64,000 nt of DNA from Patescibacteria group bacterium (GCA_026415975.1 JAOAFZ010000005.1:1-64000); one strand, 5' to 3'; counted from the first letter of the stretch, positions 34,167 to 43,163 are shown. The notes: a model not told the origin generated them from the letters alone. Translations and numbers: made by a program.

Positions 34167-34883
34167 ATGGATCAATCGATCAACTGCTATTTTGACTATA
34201 TCCAAAATCCAATCAGCGCATACCGGAAGGCGCTTTTTAAGAAGTGTATCGCATCAATCACCGGCGGCGATGTGCTAGACTTAGGCTGTGGCGCAGTGGG
34301 CCACTACTGGGCACTCGGGTATGTCAGCCGGGTTAACTCGTACTCGCTGTACGATTATTCAGCCGAAACCATTGCCTTCCAGTCGCAACGGATCGACGAG
34401 ATTGAGCCATTTTTACTTGCAGATAAGTTCGGGGATACGCTTGCGTACCTGAAAAAATCAGCCCTACTTCCTAAAAACTATCCCCTCCACCAGCTAACTG
34501 CGGATCTTATCGTCAAACTCAGGCAGGTAAAAAAATTTGATTTTCTTAAAGACCACCCGGAACATCAATTCGATCACATACTCGCAATCGAATCGCTGGA
34601 GTGTGTTCAGAATCTGACACAGTTCAAAAACGGACTTCGTCGGACACTTCGCATGCTAAAACCAGGCGGTCACCTTGCTATGGTAGTGCTCCACTACGAC
34701 CGAATCACCACTCATACCGAGCAACTGATTCAAAATAAGCTCGAAGGGCGCCTTAACCCAGACGAATCATCTATCCAGCAGGTATTGCGCAAGCTACCGC
34801 ATAAGCGTTTCAGGATCGAGAGTATTGCGCAAACACACATTGAAAATTACTCCCAGGCAACAATTACTCATGTCTATATCTAA
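34167..34883 (+). CDS. Class I SAM-dependent methyltransferase
   Basis: 238 residues from the ATG at 34167, 4 nt after the previous stop. Motif I 'GGDVLDLGCGAVGHYWALGY' binds SAM, an acidic residue follows in 'SLYDYSAET', and 'FDHILAIESLECVQN' plus 'RMLKPGGHLAMVVLHYD' are the motif IV and VI regions. The unusual long insert between the acidic loop and motif IV (~residues 85-125) is helical. Substrate unknown; within this operon it likely acts on the product of the PLP enzymes. Overlaps the next gene by 14 nt. Confidence 0.8.
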   Translation: MDQSINCYFDYIQNPISAYRKALFKKCIASITGGDVLDLGCGAVGHYWALGYVSRVNSYSLYDYSAETIAFQSQRIDEIEPFLLADKFGDTLAYLKKSALLPKNYPLHQLTADLIVKLRQVKKFDFLKDHPEHQFDHILAIESLECVQNLTQFKNGLRRTLRMLKPGGHLAMVVLHYDRITTHTEQLIQNKLEGRLNPDESSIQQVLRKLPHKRFRIESIAQTHIENYSQATITHVYI

Positions 34884-36012
34884 TATCCGCTCCCGGTTCC
34901 CGTTCTATGATAACCCTGGGGTACTATACCTTGATTCAGCGGCAACTACCCAGAAACCCGATAGTGTAATTAGAGCAGTGCAAGACTACCTCCGGCAAGT
35001 TGCCAATCCGGGTAGAAGTAGCTATCCGTTGGCGGAATCTATTCGGCACAGGATCGAAGAGGTTCGCGCACAGACGGCACGATTTTTCGGAGCCAATGAT
35101 CCCGACAGTATTATCTTTACCGCAGGTTGTACCTCGGCGCTGAATCTTTTGGCGTTAGGTTTGCGAGATACTCTTGCTCCAGGAGACGAGGTATTGGTGC
35201 ACCGGAACGATCATAAGGCGTGCATCCTCCCCTGGATGCACTTTCCGGAAGTCAATATTGTAGAGTACGCCGTAAATCCTTTCAATGGCACTATTGATGG
35301 AGCAGACCTACTTGCCAAAATATCCAAAAAAACACGCATAGTTGTCCTCACCCACAGCAACAACATCTACGGCGTGCTCAATCCGATACGCGAAATTAGC
35401 CGGGCCATCCCTGATAACTGTTTCGTGATAGTGGATGGTGCGCAGTCGGCCGGTCATTGTCCGGTAAATGTTTCGGAGATCGGCGCAGATGCATTTGCCT
35501 GTTCTGGGCATAAGATGTTCTCTCTTGAGGGGGTTGGCATAGTGTGGACAAGCAACCGACTCAGAAGCCTCCTGCGGCCCGTGCAATTCGGCGGGGGCTC
35601 TCATCCTTTTGAGCCGGGCACCATCAACGCCACTGGTATTATTTCGTTCGGTGCTGCTTTGTCGTTTCTAGAGGAAGTAGGGCTCGATGCCATTGATAAA
35701 CACATCCACACGCTAACCCGCTATGGCGTGGATCAGCTGAGCGCGCTTGGATGTATTGATTTTCTGCCGGGTTTCGCTTACGACAAGACGCAGCGTCCTA
35801 CCGGAATAGTATCATTTCGCGTACCAGGATTATCATCGGTTGATCTAGCTTATCAGCTGGCGCAAAAACGGATATACGTCCGGGCAGGCAGTCACTGCTC
35901 GTCGGGGAGTGAAGCCGCACTGGATTCAGTTAGGATAAGCTTACACGTGTACAATACCACCGATGAGTTGGACATTTTGACCGATGCACTACGTTGCTCC
36001 ATTGCTTCATAA
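34870..36012 (+). CDS. SufS/CsdA-like cysteine desulfurase or class V aminotransferase
   Basis: 380 residues from the ATG at 34870. 'GVLYLDSAATTQKPDSVI' and 'FTAGCTSALNLLALGL' (PLP contacts), 'FVIVDGAQSAGHCPV', PLP lysine in 'FACSGHKMFSLEGVGIVW', and a conserved Cys in 'YVRAGSHCSSGSEAALD' at the SufS catalytic Cys position. So it can mobilise sulfur as an enzyme persulfide, which fits the rhodanese domain two genes earlier. No SufU or SufE scaffold is nearby, so Fe-S assembly is less likely than a specialised thiolation. Last gene of the operon. Confidence 0.85.
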   Translation: MSISNIRSRFPFYDNPGVLYLDSAATTQKPDSVIRAVQDYLRQVANPGRSSYPLAESIRHRIEEVRAQTARFFGANDPDSIIFTAGCTSALNLLALGLRDTLAPGDEVLVHRNDHKACILPWMHFPEVNIVEYAVNPFNGTIDGADLLAKISKKTRIVVLTHSNNIYGVLNPIREISRAIPDNCFVIVDGAQSAGHCPVNVSEIGADAFACSGHKMFSLEGVGIVWTSNRLRSLLRPVQFGGGSHPFEPGTINATGIISFGAALSFLEEVGLDAIDKHIHTLTRYGVDQLSALGCIDFLPGFAYDKTQRPTGIVSFRVPGLSSVDLAYQLAQKRIYVRAGSHCSSGSEAALDSVRISLHVYNTTDELDILTDALRCSIAS

Positions 36013-36047
36013 TGGTGATAAGGCTGAAACAGTGTTCCTTCGTCTTG

Positions 36048-37281
36048 TTATAGCTTGATCATGATTCTTTTTGTTGTCAGGAAAACGTAGAGGTGTGGCA
36101 TGGTAAGAACAACTGCCAAAACAAAAAATATGGAAGAGCCGATTGCAGGGTATATAAGCCCAACAAGAGTAGGTGAAATTGCATTCCCGAGAGCAAACAA
36201 CGATTCATCAATGCCCATAGCCACACCCTGTTTTTGTGGGCTTACGTTTTGTGTCAGAATCGACTTGAATGTTGGCATATTAAAAGAAATCCCCAAGTTG
36301 GAAATGTAGGCCACGGATAAAAACAGGGCGAAATTTATCGGCAGAATGGGTAAGAGAAGAAAGCTTACAACCAGACAGCATAACCCCAGGTACATAGTTG
36401 CTAAGTTTTCAATTTTTATTGCGGTCCTTCCTATTACAAGTAACTGGTTAACTATCGAGAAAGTCGCGACAGCACTGAGCGTGATGCCAAGTTGAGTAGG
36501 ACCTAGATTGAATTTTTCCTTAAGATATAAAACGAGCACGCTAAAAAATCCACCCATGACAAAGGTAAAGGTGAGCCGTATCAGGAGAAGATCAAGGATT
36601 TTTGGATTGTGCGAAAAGACCTGAATTTTATGGAATATATTTAATTCTTTCATAGCGTCTATCTTTATGTGCTTGTCTCTCTTGTTATTAGGCAATGACT
36701 CCGGCAAAAATGCTTGCATGGCAAGCAGGGTAATAAAGGAAATACTAAGGGCCACAATGCAAGTGCCAAGAAAGCCGATAGGAGTTGCACTAGAGATGCC
36801 CCCGAGTGCAGGACCGATCAGAAAACCAATACCAAACGTCGCCCCAATCATGCCAAAGGCTCTTGTACGCTCTTCGGGTTTTGTTATGTCAGCAAGATAT
36901 GCTTGGGCAACCGAATTATTTCCGCCGGTTAACCCATCTAGTACTCTGGATAAAGCAATAACCCACAACGGCAGAGGAAAAAAGCCAAACTGAGTTTGCG
37001 GAACAAAATAGGCCATGGCAAACAGAACCCAACTCATGGTAGTGCCTAATTGGCTTACCATTAAGATTGACTTTCTCCCGTACTTGTCACTTAACGCCCC
37101 CAGGCAAGGTGCTGCTAAAAATTGAAACAGATCGTAGGAGGAAAGTAAGATGCCATACACCGCTTCTGAAAATTCCGGGGCATATGTTTTTGCAACATCT
37201 GGCAGGACAGGAATAAGCAGACTAAAGTTAATAACGTTTACAAAACTTAAACAGAATAATGGGAAGAAATCGTCGCAACAT
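36048..37281 (-). CDS. MFS efflux transporter with apparent N-terminal frameshift
   Basis: Twelve-helix MFS protein of the drug:H+ antiporter kind (TetA-like), with motif A 'LGALSDKYGRKSILMVSQ' and 'SRVLDGLTGGNNSVAQAYL'. The uninterrupted frame that begins at the GTG 37160 lacks TM1. Directly upstream, that same frame still encodes a good TM1 ('NVINFSLLIPVLPDVAKTY') without a start codon, and the ATG at 37281 starts 'MLRRFLPIIL' in another frame that ends after ~17 codons. A one-base shift near 37240-37255 would join them. TATAAT lies ~20 nt upstream. It may export the product of the adjacent operon, if functional. Confidence 0.75.
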
Positions 37282-37408
37282 AGTCTTTCACAATGGAAGC
37301 CTCATTATATCCTACAACCAATTTTTTGGAAATAGCTTTTGCACGAAAACGCGTGCTCAAGTTTCATGATTAGCAATCGCACACGTTTCTGTGCTGGTCA
37401 TTTGATTG

Positions 37409-37455
37409 TTTACAAATCCGGTATCCCGGTGTAACATATGAACATGCGTTCATAT
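37409..37455 (+). promoter_or_regulatory. arsR promoter with palindromic operator over the start codon
   Basis: TTTACA (37409-37414), 17-nt spacer, TAACAT (37432-37437). The inverted repeat ATATGAAC-ATGC-GTTCATAT (37436-37455) covers the transcription start and start codons. It fits an ArsR/SmtB autoregulatory operator (TGAAC...GTTCA). The core GAAC-N4-GTTC also matches the LexA box used at lexA in this genome, so dual control is possible. Confidence 0.75.
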
Positions 37456-37746
37456 AACTGCTGCAGTCCTAACAAAGACGAATTTAGGAAAATTACGTCT
37501 TTGTCCACGCTACTAAAACTGGTTTCGGTTGAGAATAGGTTGAAGCTCTTGTGTATTCTGAAAAGCGATGAGCATTGTGTTTGTGAGCTTTATGAGCATT
37601 TGGATATGTCTCAGAGTCTCATCTCCCATCACTTGCGTGATTTAAAAGAAGCAGGTTTAGTAAAAGACGAAAAAAGAGGGCAAAAGGTGTATTACAAAGT
37701 TACAAAGTTTGGTAACAAAATACTGTCTTTGTTATCTGAAATATAA
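37444..37746 (+). CDS. ArsR/SmtB-family metal-responsive repressor
   Basis: 100 residues from the ATG at 37444, placed 6 nt after the -10 box; an ATG at 37438 would abut that box. Winged helix with 'LKLLCILKSDEHCVCELYEH' and recognition helix 'MSQSLISHHLRDLKEAGLV'. The ELCVCDL-like segment (here HCVCELYEH) contains the two Cys that bind As(III) or Sb(III) in classic ArsR. It heads an operon with a small thioredoxin-fold protein and an ArsP-like permease, so it should derepress them in response to arsenical or a related soft metal. Confidence 0.88.
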   Translation: MRSYNCCSPNKDEFRKITSLSTLLKLVSVENRLKLLCILKSDEHCVCELYEHLDMSQSLISHHLRDLKEAGLVKDEKRGQKVYYKVTKFGNKILSLLSEI

Positions 37747-37765
37747 AGGGAAGGGGGTGTAGCGT

Positions 37766-38020
37766 ATGAAAATACAAGTACTAGGCTCAGGTTGTAGGAC
37801 GTGTAAAAACCTATACGAAATTACCAAAAAAGCGGCAGCTGAGTTAAAGCTCGAGACAGAAGTTGAGTACATCACCGGTAGCGAAGGAACGCAGAAAATA
37901 ATCGAGTTGGGAGCTATGAGTAGTCCCGTGTTGGCTATTGATGACAAAATAGTGATGACGGGCTTTACTCCCGATTTGGAAAAAATAAAGGCAGCGATAC
38001 AAAAGGGTATCCCAAAATAA
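37766..38020 (+). CDS. Small thioredoxin-fold redox protein (MTH895 type)
   Basis: 84 residues: 'MKIQVLGSGCRTCKNLYEIT' with a CxxC active site at Cys10-Cys13, then 'AMSSPVLAIDDKIVMTGFTP' with the cis-Pro. This is the small-disulfide-protein family often found between arsR and the DUF318 permease. It probably reduces or passes the metal-thiol species to the permease. A strong Shine-Dalgarno (GGGAAGGGGGTG) precedes the ATG. Confidence 0.85.
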   Translation: MKIQVLGSGCRTCKNLYEITKKAAAELKLETEVEYITGSEGTQKIIELGAMSSPVLAIDDKIVMTGFTPDLEKIKAAIQKGIPK

Positions 38021-38024
38021 ACCT

Positions 38025-39005
38025 ATGGACATTTTTCAACCCGTTCAGGCACTAGCAGATATTGTTACCTACAACTGGCTAAGCATAGCGAGAGATACCT
38101 ATTTGGCACGTGCGGTCAACTTTTTTGTCTACGATGTGGTAAAGATCGGGATTTTGCTGGTTGTGGTTAACTACATCATGGCCATTACCCGCTATTACTT
38201 CCCGATGGAAAAAGTCAGGGATATTTTGACAAAAAGGCGTTGGTTTGGGCTTGATTATCTTCTTGCGGCCTTGCTTGGCGTGATAACGCCCTTTTGTTCT
38301 TGCTCATCAATTCCTTTGTTTGTTGGGTTTTTATCTGCTGGTATTCCCCTAGGGGTTACTTTTACCTTTTTAATTAGCTCACCTCTAGTCAACGAAGCCT
38401 CGCTGTATCTATTTCCTGCCGTCTTTGGTATGAGATTAACTGTTCTTTATAACCTTATTGGGATAGCTGTAGCCATAGCAGGCGGCTTCTTAATCGAGAA
38501 GCTCAAAATGGAAAAGTATATCCAGCCCGAGTTTCTGAAGTTCAAGTCAAAAAAACAGGTTGAGGCAGAATACGAAAATCAGAAAGTGCCTTTTAAAGAC
38601 TTGATAAATCATTGGACAAGTGAGGCTATGGATATTACGAAAAAAGTATATCCGTACGTCATTTTAGGCGTGGCATTGGGAGCAATGATTCATGGCTTTA
38701 TTCCAGAGGAGTTGGTAGTCACATACTTATCCAACAAAAGCTGGTATGTAGTCCCGATAGCTGTTGTCATGGGTGTACCACTTTATGCTAATTCAGTCAG
38801 TGTCATTCCTGTAATTGAGGCATTAGTTGGCAAAGGCATGCCGATGGGTACAGCTTTGGCTTTTATGACCGCAACCGTCACCTTGTCTTTGCCAGAGGCG
38901 TTGATGTTAAAGAAACTAATGAAGTGGCAGCTTTTGGCAGCATTTTTTGGAATAACGATTGTGGGAATTATGATCATTGGCTACCTTTTTAATTTTTTAT
39001 TTTAA
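38025..39005 (+). CDS. DUF318/ArsP-like permease
   Basis: 326 residues, about eight to ten membrane helices. 'LLGVITPFCSCSSIPLFVGF' and 'LISSPLVNEASLYLFPAVFG' are the hallmarks of the YraQ/ArsP permease family; the Cys pair in 'FCSCSS' binds trivalent organoarsenicals in ArsP. The second half has 'LGVALGAMIHGFIPEELV' and 'PLYANSVSVIPVIEALVGKG'. It starts 4 nt after the thioredoxin-like gene. Function in export of organoarsenicals or another soft metal species is likely by family and context. Confidence 0.87.
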   Translation: MDIFQPVQALADIVTYNWLSIARDTYLARAVNFFVYDVVKIGILLVVVNYIMAITRYYFPMEKVRDILTKRRWFGLDYLLAALLGVITPFCSCSSIPLFVGFLSAGIPLGVTFTFLISSPLVNEASLYLFPAVFGMRLTVLYNLIGIAVAIAGGFLIEKLKMEKYIQPEFLKFKSKKQVEAEYENQKVPFKDLINHWTSEAMDITKKVYPYVILGVALGAMIHGFIPEELVVTYLSNKSWYVVPIAVVMGVPLYANSVSVIPVIEALVGKGMPMGTALAFMTATVTLSLPEALMLKKLMKWQLLAAFFGITIVGIMIIGYLFNFLF

Positions 39006-39106
39006 GCATCAGCAAAGCAGGGCAAAAAATCACAAGAAAAAAGCCGCTAAAATTAAAGAGATAGGGATAATGGTGTATTTGTCAGTTTACATGTCTAAAA
39101 GTAAAA

Positions 39107-40021
39107 ATGAGATTTATTCATTTAGAAGGGCATCGTTTCTGGCTGATTTTCATTCTACTTATTATTTTAATCGGTATTGTTTCAAAGGCAGAGGTTAATA
39201 AGCTTCAAAATATTAAACAAAATGTAAAAGAAAATAAAAATAGTACTGCTCTTTCTCAAGCTGAAAAAACACCATTACCCACTACTCCAACCATTGCTTC
39301 AACACTTCCCTTTACTTCTTCTCCAATTCCTACTTCTACTCCAACTACTACGATTACTCTTTATCCTGTTACAAAAGTAATAGACGGTGATACCATAAAT
39401 GTTAAAATTGATGATCAAATAAAAACAATTAGAGTTATTGGTATTAATAGTCCAGAAACGGTCGATCCAAGAAGACCAGTTGAGTGTTTCGGTAAAGAAG
39501 CTTCAGAAAAAGCAAAAAAATTATTAATTGGAAAAAATGTTAGATTAGAAAATGATCCAACACAGGGTGATACTGACAAATACGGAAGACTTTTGCGATA
39601 CATATTTTTAGAGGATGGCACTGATTTTGGGCTAACCTTGATTAAAGAAGGCTACGCATATGAATATACGTATAATATTCCTTATAAATACCAAAAACAG
39701 TACAAACAGGCACAAAAAGAAGCGGAAGAAAATAAAAGAGGTTTATGGGCGGATAATGTTTGTATTACACCAGCAAATACACCCATTCCTACTCCAGCAC
39801 AAACGTCAGTTAATTTCAACACCACCTCAGATGTTCTCTCACCCGCACCAGCGACTGAAATACAAACGATAACTCAAACAAGCAATTTCGTTTGCAACTG
39901 TAGTAAAACTTGTTCTCAAATGTCAAGCTGTGAAGAAGCGTATTTTCAATTGAATAACTGTGGTTGTCAAGCTCGAGATGGTGATAAAGATGGTGTCCCT
40001 TGTGAAAATTTATGTCAGTAA
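39107..40021 (+). CDS. Secreted thermonuclease (SNase) with Excalibur domain
   Basis: 304 residues. One N-terminal membrane anchor (~12-28), Thr/Pro/Ser linker to ~85, then an SNase domain: 'VTKVIDGDTINVKIDDQIK', 'RVIGINSPETVDP', 'CFGKEASEKAKKLL', 'DKYGRLLRYIFL' and 'NKRGLWADN' carry the Asp, Arg and Glu of the nuclease site. A second linker leads to a C-terminal Excalibur Ca-binding motif 'DGDKDGVPCENL'. It would degrade extracellular DNA or RNA, useful for a nucleotide-scavenging CPR cell. The codon use is richer in A+T than neighbours. Confidence 0.9.
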   Translation: MRFIHLEGHRFWLIFILLIILIGIVSKAEVNKLQNIKQNVKENKNSTALSQAEKTPLPTTPTIASTLPFTSSPIPTSTPTTTITLYPVTKVIDGDTINVKIDDQIKTIRVIGINSPETVDPRRPVECFGKEASEKAKKLLIGKNVRLENDPTQGDTDKYGRLLRYIFLEDGTDFGLTLIKEGYAYEYTYNIPYKYQKQYKQAQKEAEENKRGLWADNVCITPANTPIPTPAQTSVNFNTTSDVLSPAPATEIQTITQTSNFVCNCSKTCSQMSSCEEAYFQLNNCGCQARDGDKDGVPCENLCQ

Positions 40022-40310
40022 TTCATAATTTCTATGATTAAATTTTTTGGATCATAATAAAAATATTTTTTCTTTTGCTTTTTTTGGCTTCTTAATATCG
40101 CTAAGTTTAATTCATTTTGCCTAGTACCCCATATAAAATCGAACAGGTCGTTTTCGTTCGTAAAATACTAATACTCAACGGGGTATCCATGATACAAACT
40201 ATCAAATAGATCTCGTACCTTCGTGTCTTTCCAAACAATACAAAGTAAATTTGACATATAAAAACCGATCGGTTACAATTACCAACCAAGAAAAGTCTTA
40301 TGAAAAAGTT
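40022..40310. other. Intergenic region, no gene seen left of the 40251 promoter
   Basis: AT-rich DNA following the nuclease gene; the right end contains the promoter and palindrome described separately. No terminator hairpin with a T-tract is obvious. Confidence 0.4.
40251..40279 (+). promoter_or_regulatory. Promoter with a palindromic operator in its spacer
   Basis: TTGACA (40251-40256), 17-nt spacer, TACAAT (40274-40279). The perfect 12-bp palindrome AACCGATCGGTT (40263-40274) fills the spacer and touches the -10 box, a classic repressor position (TetR-type sites look alike). Confidence 0.75.
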
Positions 40311-40766
40311 ATGGAAAAAAAGCTTCCCCAGGTCTCCACACCCCCCCGGAATGATGGTGGGTATTTACGTTTTGACGAGGGTAGACGACTTAGAGACTTG
40401 GCTAGGGAATATGTTGAAAAAATTTCTGCGGCGAAACGAGATAAACCTAGAGAAGATGCTGTTTATCTTGATGCCTGGCAAGCATATGTAACAATCCGAC
40501 AAGTCGCCTCGTATTTAAATCCAAACTTATTCGTCGAGTATATTGGAAGAATTAGTTTTGAGGGGCTAGGAGAAGTTCAACGATTTACAGTGTTTTTACG
40601 AGGTTTAGATGGTTTAGATGATTTATATCTTAAAGTTTGCACTTTCGATGTAACTTGTGCTCTCGACGCTACGGGTGGAGTTAGTGTTGGCCAACCATCT
40701 TACACAGAGATGGAAGTTGCTGATAAAGTATTACAAGGGTTAGCAGACTTAGCTTCAGGTTCGTAG
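40311..40766 (+). CDS. Hypothetical protein under operator control
   Basis: 151 residues from the ATG at 40311. Soluble, with 'FDEGRRLRDLAREYVEKISAAK' (helical) and a beta-rich half 'FVEYIGRISFEGLGEVQRFTVF' followed by 'LDDLYLKVCTFDVTCALDAT'. No family recognised. It is a single gene with a strong regulated promoter, so it is likely expressed only under inducing conditions. It could be translated from a second ATG at 40300, but that frame is short. Base composition is intermediate between island and core. Confidence 0.55.
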   Translation: MEKKLPQVSTPPRNDGGYLRFDEGRRLRDLAREYVEKISAAKRDKPREDAVYLDAWQAYVTIRQVASYLNPNLFVEYIGRISFEGLGEVQRFTVFLRGLDGLDDLYLKVCTFDVTCALDATGGVSVGQPSYTEMEVADKVLQGLADLASGS

Positions 40767-41000
40767 GATAAAAATCTGTTTATCGTTCCTATTAAACAAT
40801 CAAGATTCCACGAACCTCCTTCCTGAACTTGATATACCGATATCTACGAGTAAAAGGGGAGTCTTCCTAAGGGGGAAATAGACATCAGGAATCCATCTTA
40901 AAATAATTTCAAGATCGACCAGAGGCTGGAGATTGAGCGCTTCAACTCAATAGGAGAACTTGTGAAAGCTTCAAACCAAACCATTACCGAAACGCAGTGG

Positions 41001-41006
41001 TATAAT
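41001..41006 (+). promoter_or_regulatory. Extended -10 promoter of the SulP gene
   Basis: TGG-TATAAT directly upstream; 7 nt separate the box from the ATG at 41014. No good -35 box is seen, in keeping with an extended -10 promoter. Confidence 0.6.
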
Positions 41007-41013
41007 TGTTCCC

Positions 41014-42648
41014 ATGGAAATTTTAAATAAACTACGGGACAACTGGAAGTCGGGAGTTACTGTTGCACTGGTCTCGATTCCGCTCTCTGTTTCGCTGGCG
41101 GTTGCTTCCCAGACCAGTCCGGTAGTTGGAATTATCACGGCAGTATGGGCCGGCCTGTTTGCGGCACTGTTCGGCGGGAGCAACTTTAATATAGTAGGGC
41201 CTACCGGTGCGCTCTCCGGAATTCTGGCCGCCTATGCGATCGCGCACGGGGCCGGTTCACTGGCGATGCTGGCGGTTGTGGCCGGGGTTATGATCCTGGT
41301 GGCATATGCGTTCAAGCTGGAGCGCTTTCTGGTATTTGTACCCGGCAGTACCATTCTCGGGTTTACCATCGGAGTAGCGTTCATAATCACCCTCAACCAG
41401 CTGAACTTTGCCTTGGGCCTGCAGGGTCTGGAAAAGCACGAGCATTTTATCGAAAACGTTTTGGAATCGCTCAAGCATATTGGTCAGGCATCACTGCCAA
41501 CGGTAGGTGTTTTTATCATCTTTCTGATATTGCTTTTTGTGTTGCTACGGGTTGTTCCGCGCATTCCTGGGGCAATCATTCTGGCCCCGGCGGGCATTCT
41601 GCTGGGCTACGCCTCGGTTCAGGGGATGGTACCGGTACGTCTGCTAACTCTGGGACAGCAGTATCCCGATCTCAGCGCGAAGCTCTTTCTTATGCCCGAA
41701 TTTTTCTTTAACCGGTCGCTCCTGATTACCGGTCTGGCGGTTGCCCTGGTGGCGATCCTGGAAACCATGATTTCGGCAAAGATTGCGGATGGCATGACCA
41801 GAACCAAACACAACGCACGCAAGGAGATGCTCGGCCTGGGACTGGCAAACGTAGTTACGGGCTTAATGGGCGGTATTCCGGCAACCGCGGCTCTGGCGCG
41901 AACCTCGCTGAATATCAAGTCCAATGCCACCGATAGAATGTCAGCAGTTATAAGCAGTATTGCGATCGCGGTTATCTCTTTGGTTTTGCTCCAGTATTTT
42001 GTGTACATTCCCCTTGCCGTAATTGCGGCAATTCTGGTCTTTGTGGCATTCCGAATGGTCGAGATGCATCAGGTAACGCACCTGTGGAAACACGACAAAA
42101 AGAACTTCTGGCTGGCAATGGTAGTTGCCGCCGTTACTATATACGAAGATCCCATCGTGGGGATCTTTTTTGGCACTGCTGCGTCTCTGCTTCTGTTTAT
42201 GGAAACACTTTCCCGGGGGTACTTTGATGTAGTCATGAACGATATCAACACCGGCAAAAACAAGCTCTACAGCGGAGAAAAACTTGAAGAGATCTCGAAG
42301 GAATCGCATATCCTGGCGTACTCGATAAAAGGGCAGCTTTTGTACATAAACAGCAAGGCACATGTCTCTCGCTTCGAGACCAATCTGTCCCAGTACTATG
42401 GTGTGGTACTCCGCTTGCGTGAACTACATTTTATTGATACCGATGGTATTGATGCCCTCGACGAAATAATCGGGCTCATTCAAAAACAAGGGAAGCCGGT
42501 GGTGTTGTCGGGCGTAAACAGCATGATCGAAGCCCGACTCAAGCGCGAACTCAAGGCCTATCCTGAGCTCAGCAAAAAGGGAATGATCTACGAGAAAACT
42601 ATCGATGGGCTGCGTGCGCTGGGGTATGAGCACCTGAATCAAAGCTGA
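41014..42648 (+). CDS. SulP-family anion permease with STAS domain
   Basis: 544 residues. The membrane part starts 'DNWKSGVTVALVSIPLSVSLAVAS' and has 'GGSNFNIVGPTGALSGIL' and 'ALVAILETMISAKIADGMTRTKHN', the SulP signatures; about 12-14 helices. The C-terminal STAS domain (~430-540) carries 'LHFIDTDGIDALDEII'. SulP members carry bicarbonate, sulfate or other oxyanions. Many bicarbonate-type SulP proteins have similar sequence, but the substrate cannot be settled from sequence. No partner carbonic anhydrase is nearby. Confidence 0.9.
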   Translation: MEILNKLRDNWKSGVTVALVSIPLSVSLAVASQTSPVVGIITAVWAGLFAALFGGSNFNIVGPTGALSGILAAYAIAHGAGSLAMLAVVAGVMILVAYAFKLERFLVFVPGSTILGFTIGVAFIITLNQLNFALGLQGLEKHEHFIENVLESLKHIGQASLPTVGVFIIFLILLFVLLRVVPRIPGAIILAPAGILLGYASVQGMVPVRLLTLGQQYPDLSAKLFLMPEFFFNRSLLITGLAVALVAILETMISAKIADGMTRTKHNARKEMLGLGLANVVTGLMGGIPATAALARTSLNIKSNATDRMSAVISSIAIAVISLVLLQYFVYIPLAVIAAILVFVAFRMVEMHQVTHLWKHDKKNFWLAMVVAAVTIYEDPIVGIFFGTAASLLLFMETLSRGYFDVVMNDINTGKNKLYSGEKLEEISKESHILAYSIKGQLLYINSKAHVSRFETNLSQYYGVVLRLRELHFIDTDGIDALDEIIGLIQKQGKPVVLSGVNSMIEARLKRELKAYPELSKKGMIYEKTIDGLRALGYEHLNQS

Positions 42649-42860
42649 AGCCCAGCGGTGCGAGTAAGTACTTGCTCATGATAGCCGCGACCGTCAACCG
42701 GCAAGAACCGCTGTTGCAGTGTTTGGTATATATCGGAACTCCGATGCAGTATCAGGTTCGCACTTCTGATTCGGTTCCCGAGTGCTGTCGGGTGGATTCC
42801 TCGGAGTGATTCTCTCCGAAGTACCCCTTTCTGTTGCGTTGAACTGTGTAATGTGGTACC
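42649..42860. other. Intergenic region between SulP and the glutaredoxin gene
   Basis: No gene is supported here. CGGAG-(7 nt)-CTCCG forms a weak hairpin near 42811-42828. A TGTAAT box at 42847-42852 precedes the glutaredoxin gene. Confidence 0.4.
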
Positions 42861-43151
42861 ATGAAGCATTACCCGTTCTTTCGTTTCGTCCTCACTATGA
42901 TTATCATGTACGGCACGCCCGCCTGCCCTGATTGTGTTCGTGTCAAATCGTTTCTTGAGTCGAAGCTTGTCCCTTATAAATTCGTAGACACAGCTGCGGA
43001 GGAGGGCGCACAAGAGGCAATGCTCGGACTTAACGGGGGTATCCAAAAGATCCCGACACTTGTTTTCCCGGATGGTTCGGTGCTAATCGAGCCCGCAAAC
43101 GATGAGCTAGATGCAAAGATTAAGGAATTGAATTTGGACATGCAGTTTTAA
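42861..43151 (+). CDS. Glutaredoxin/mycoredoxin-like protein
   Basis: The core begins 'MIIMYGTPACPDCVRVKSFL' with a CPDC redox motif and continues to 'IQKIPTLVFPDGSVLIEP', which has the TxP cis-proline motif. Such proteins reduce mixed disulfides with low-molecular thiols. The ATG at 42861 follows a TGTAAT box (42847-42852); the ATG at 42897 gives the usual glutaredoxin length, so the start is uncertain. A pterin dehydratase gene follows at 13 nt. Confidence 0.8.
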   Translation: MKHYPFFRFVLTMIIMYGTPACPDCVRVKSFLESKLVPYKFVDTAAEEGAQEAMLGLNGGIQKIPTLVFPDGSVLIEPANDELDAKIKELNLDMQF

Positions 43152-43163
43152 TTCGATACTCTT

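Noticed and set aside
42639-43046. 135-codon minus-strand frame opposite the glutaredoxin gene
   Set aside because: Overlaps a clearly recognised glutaredoxin and shows no domain or promoter of its own.
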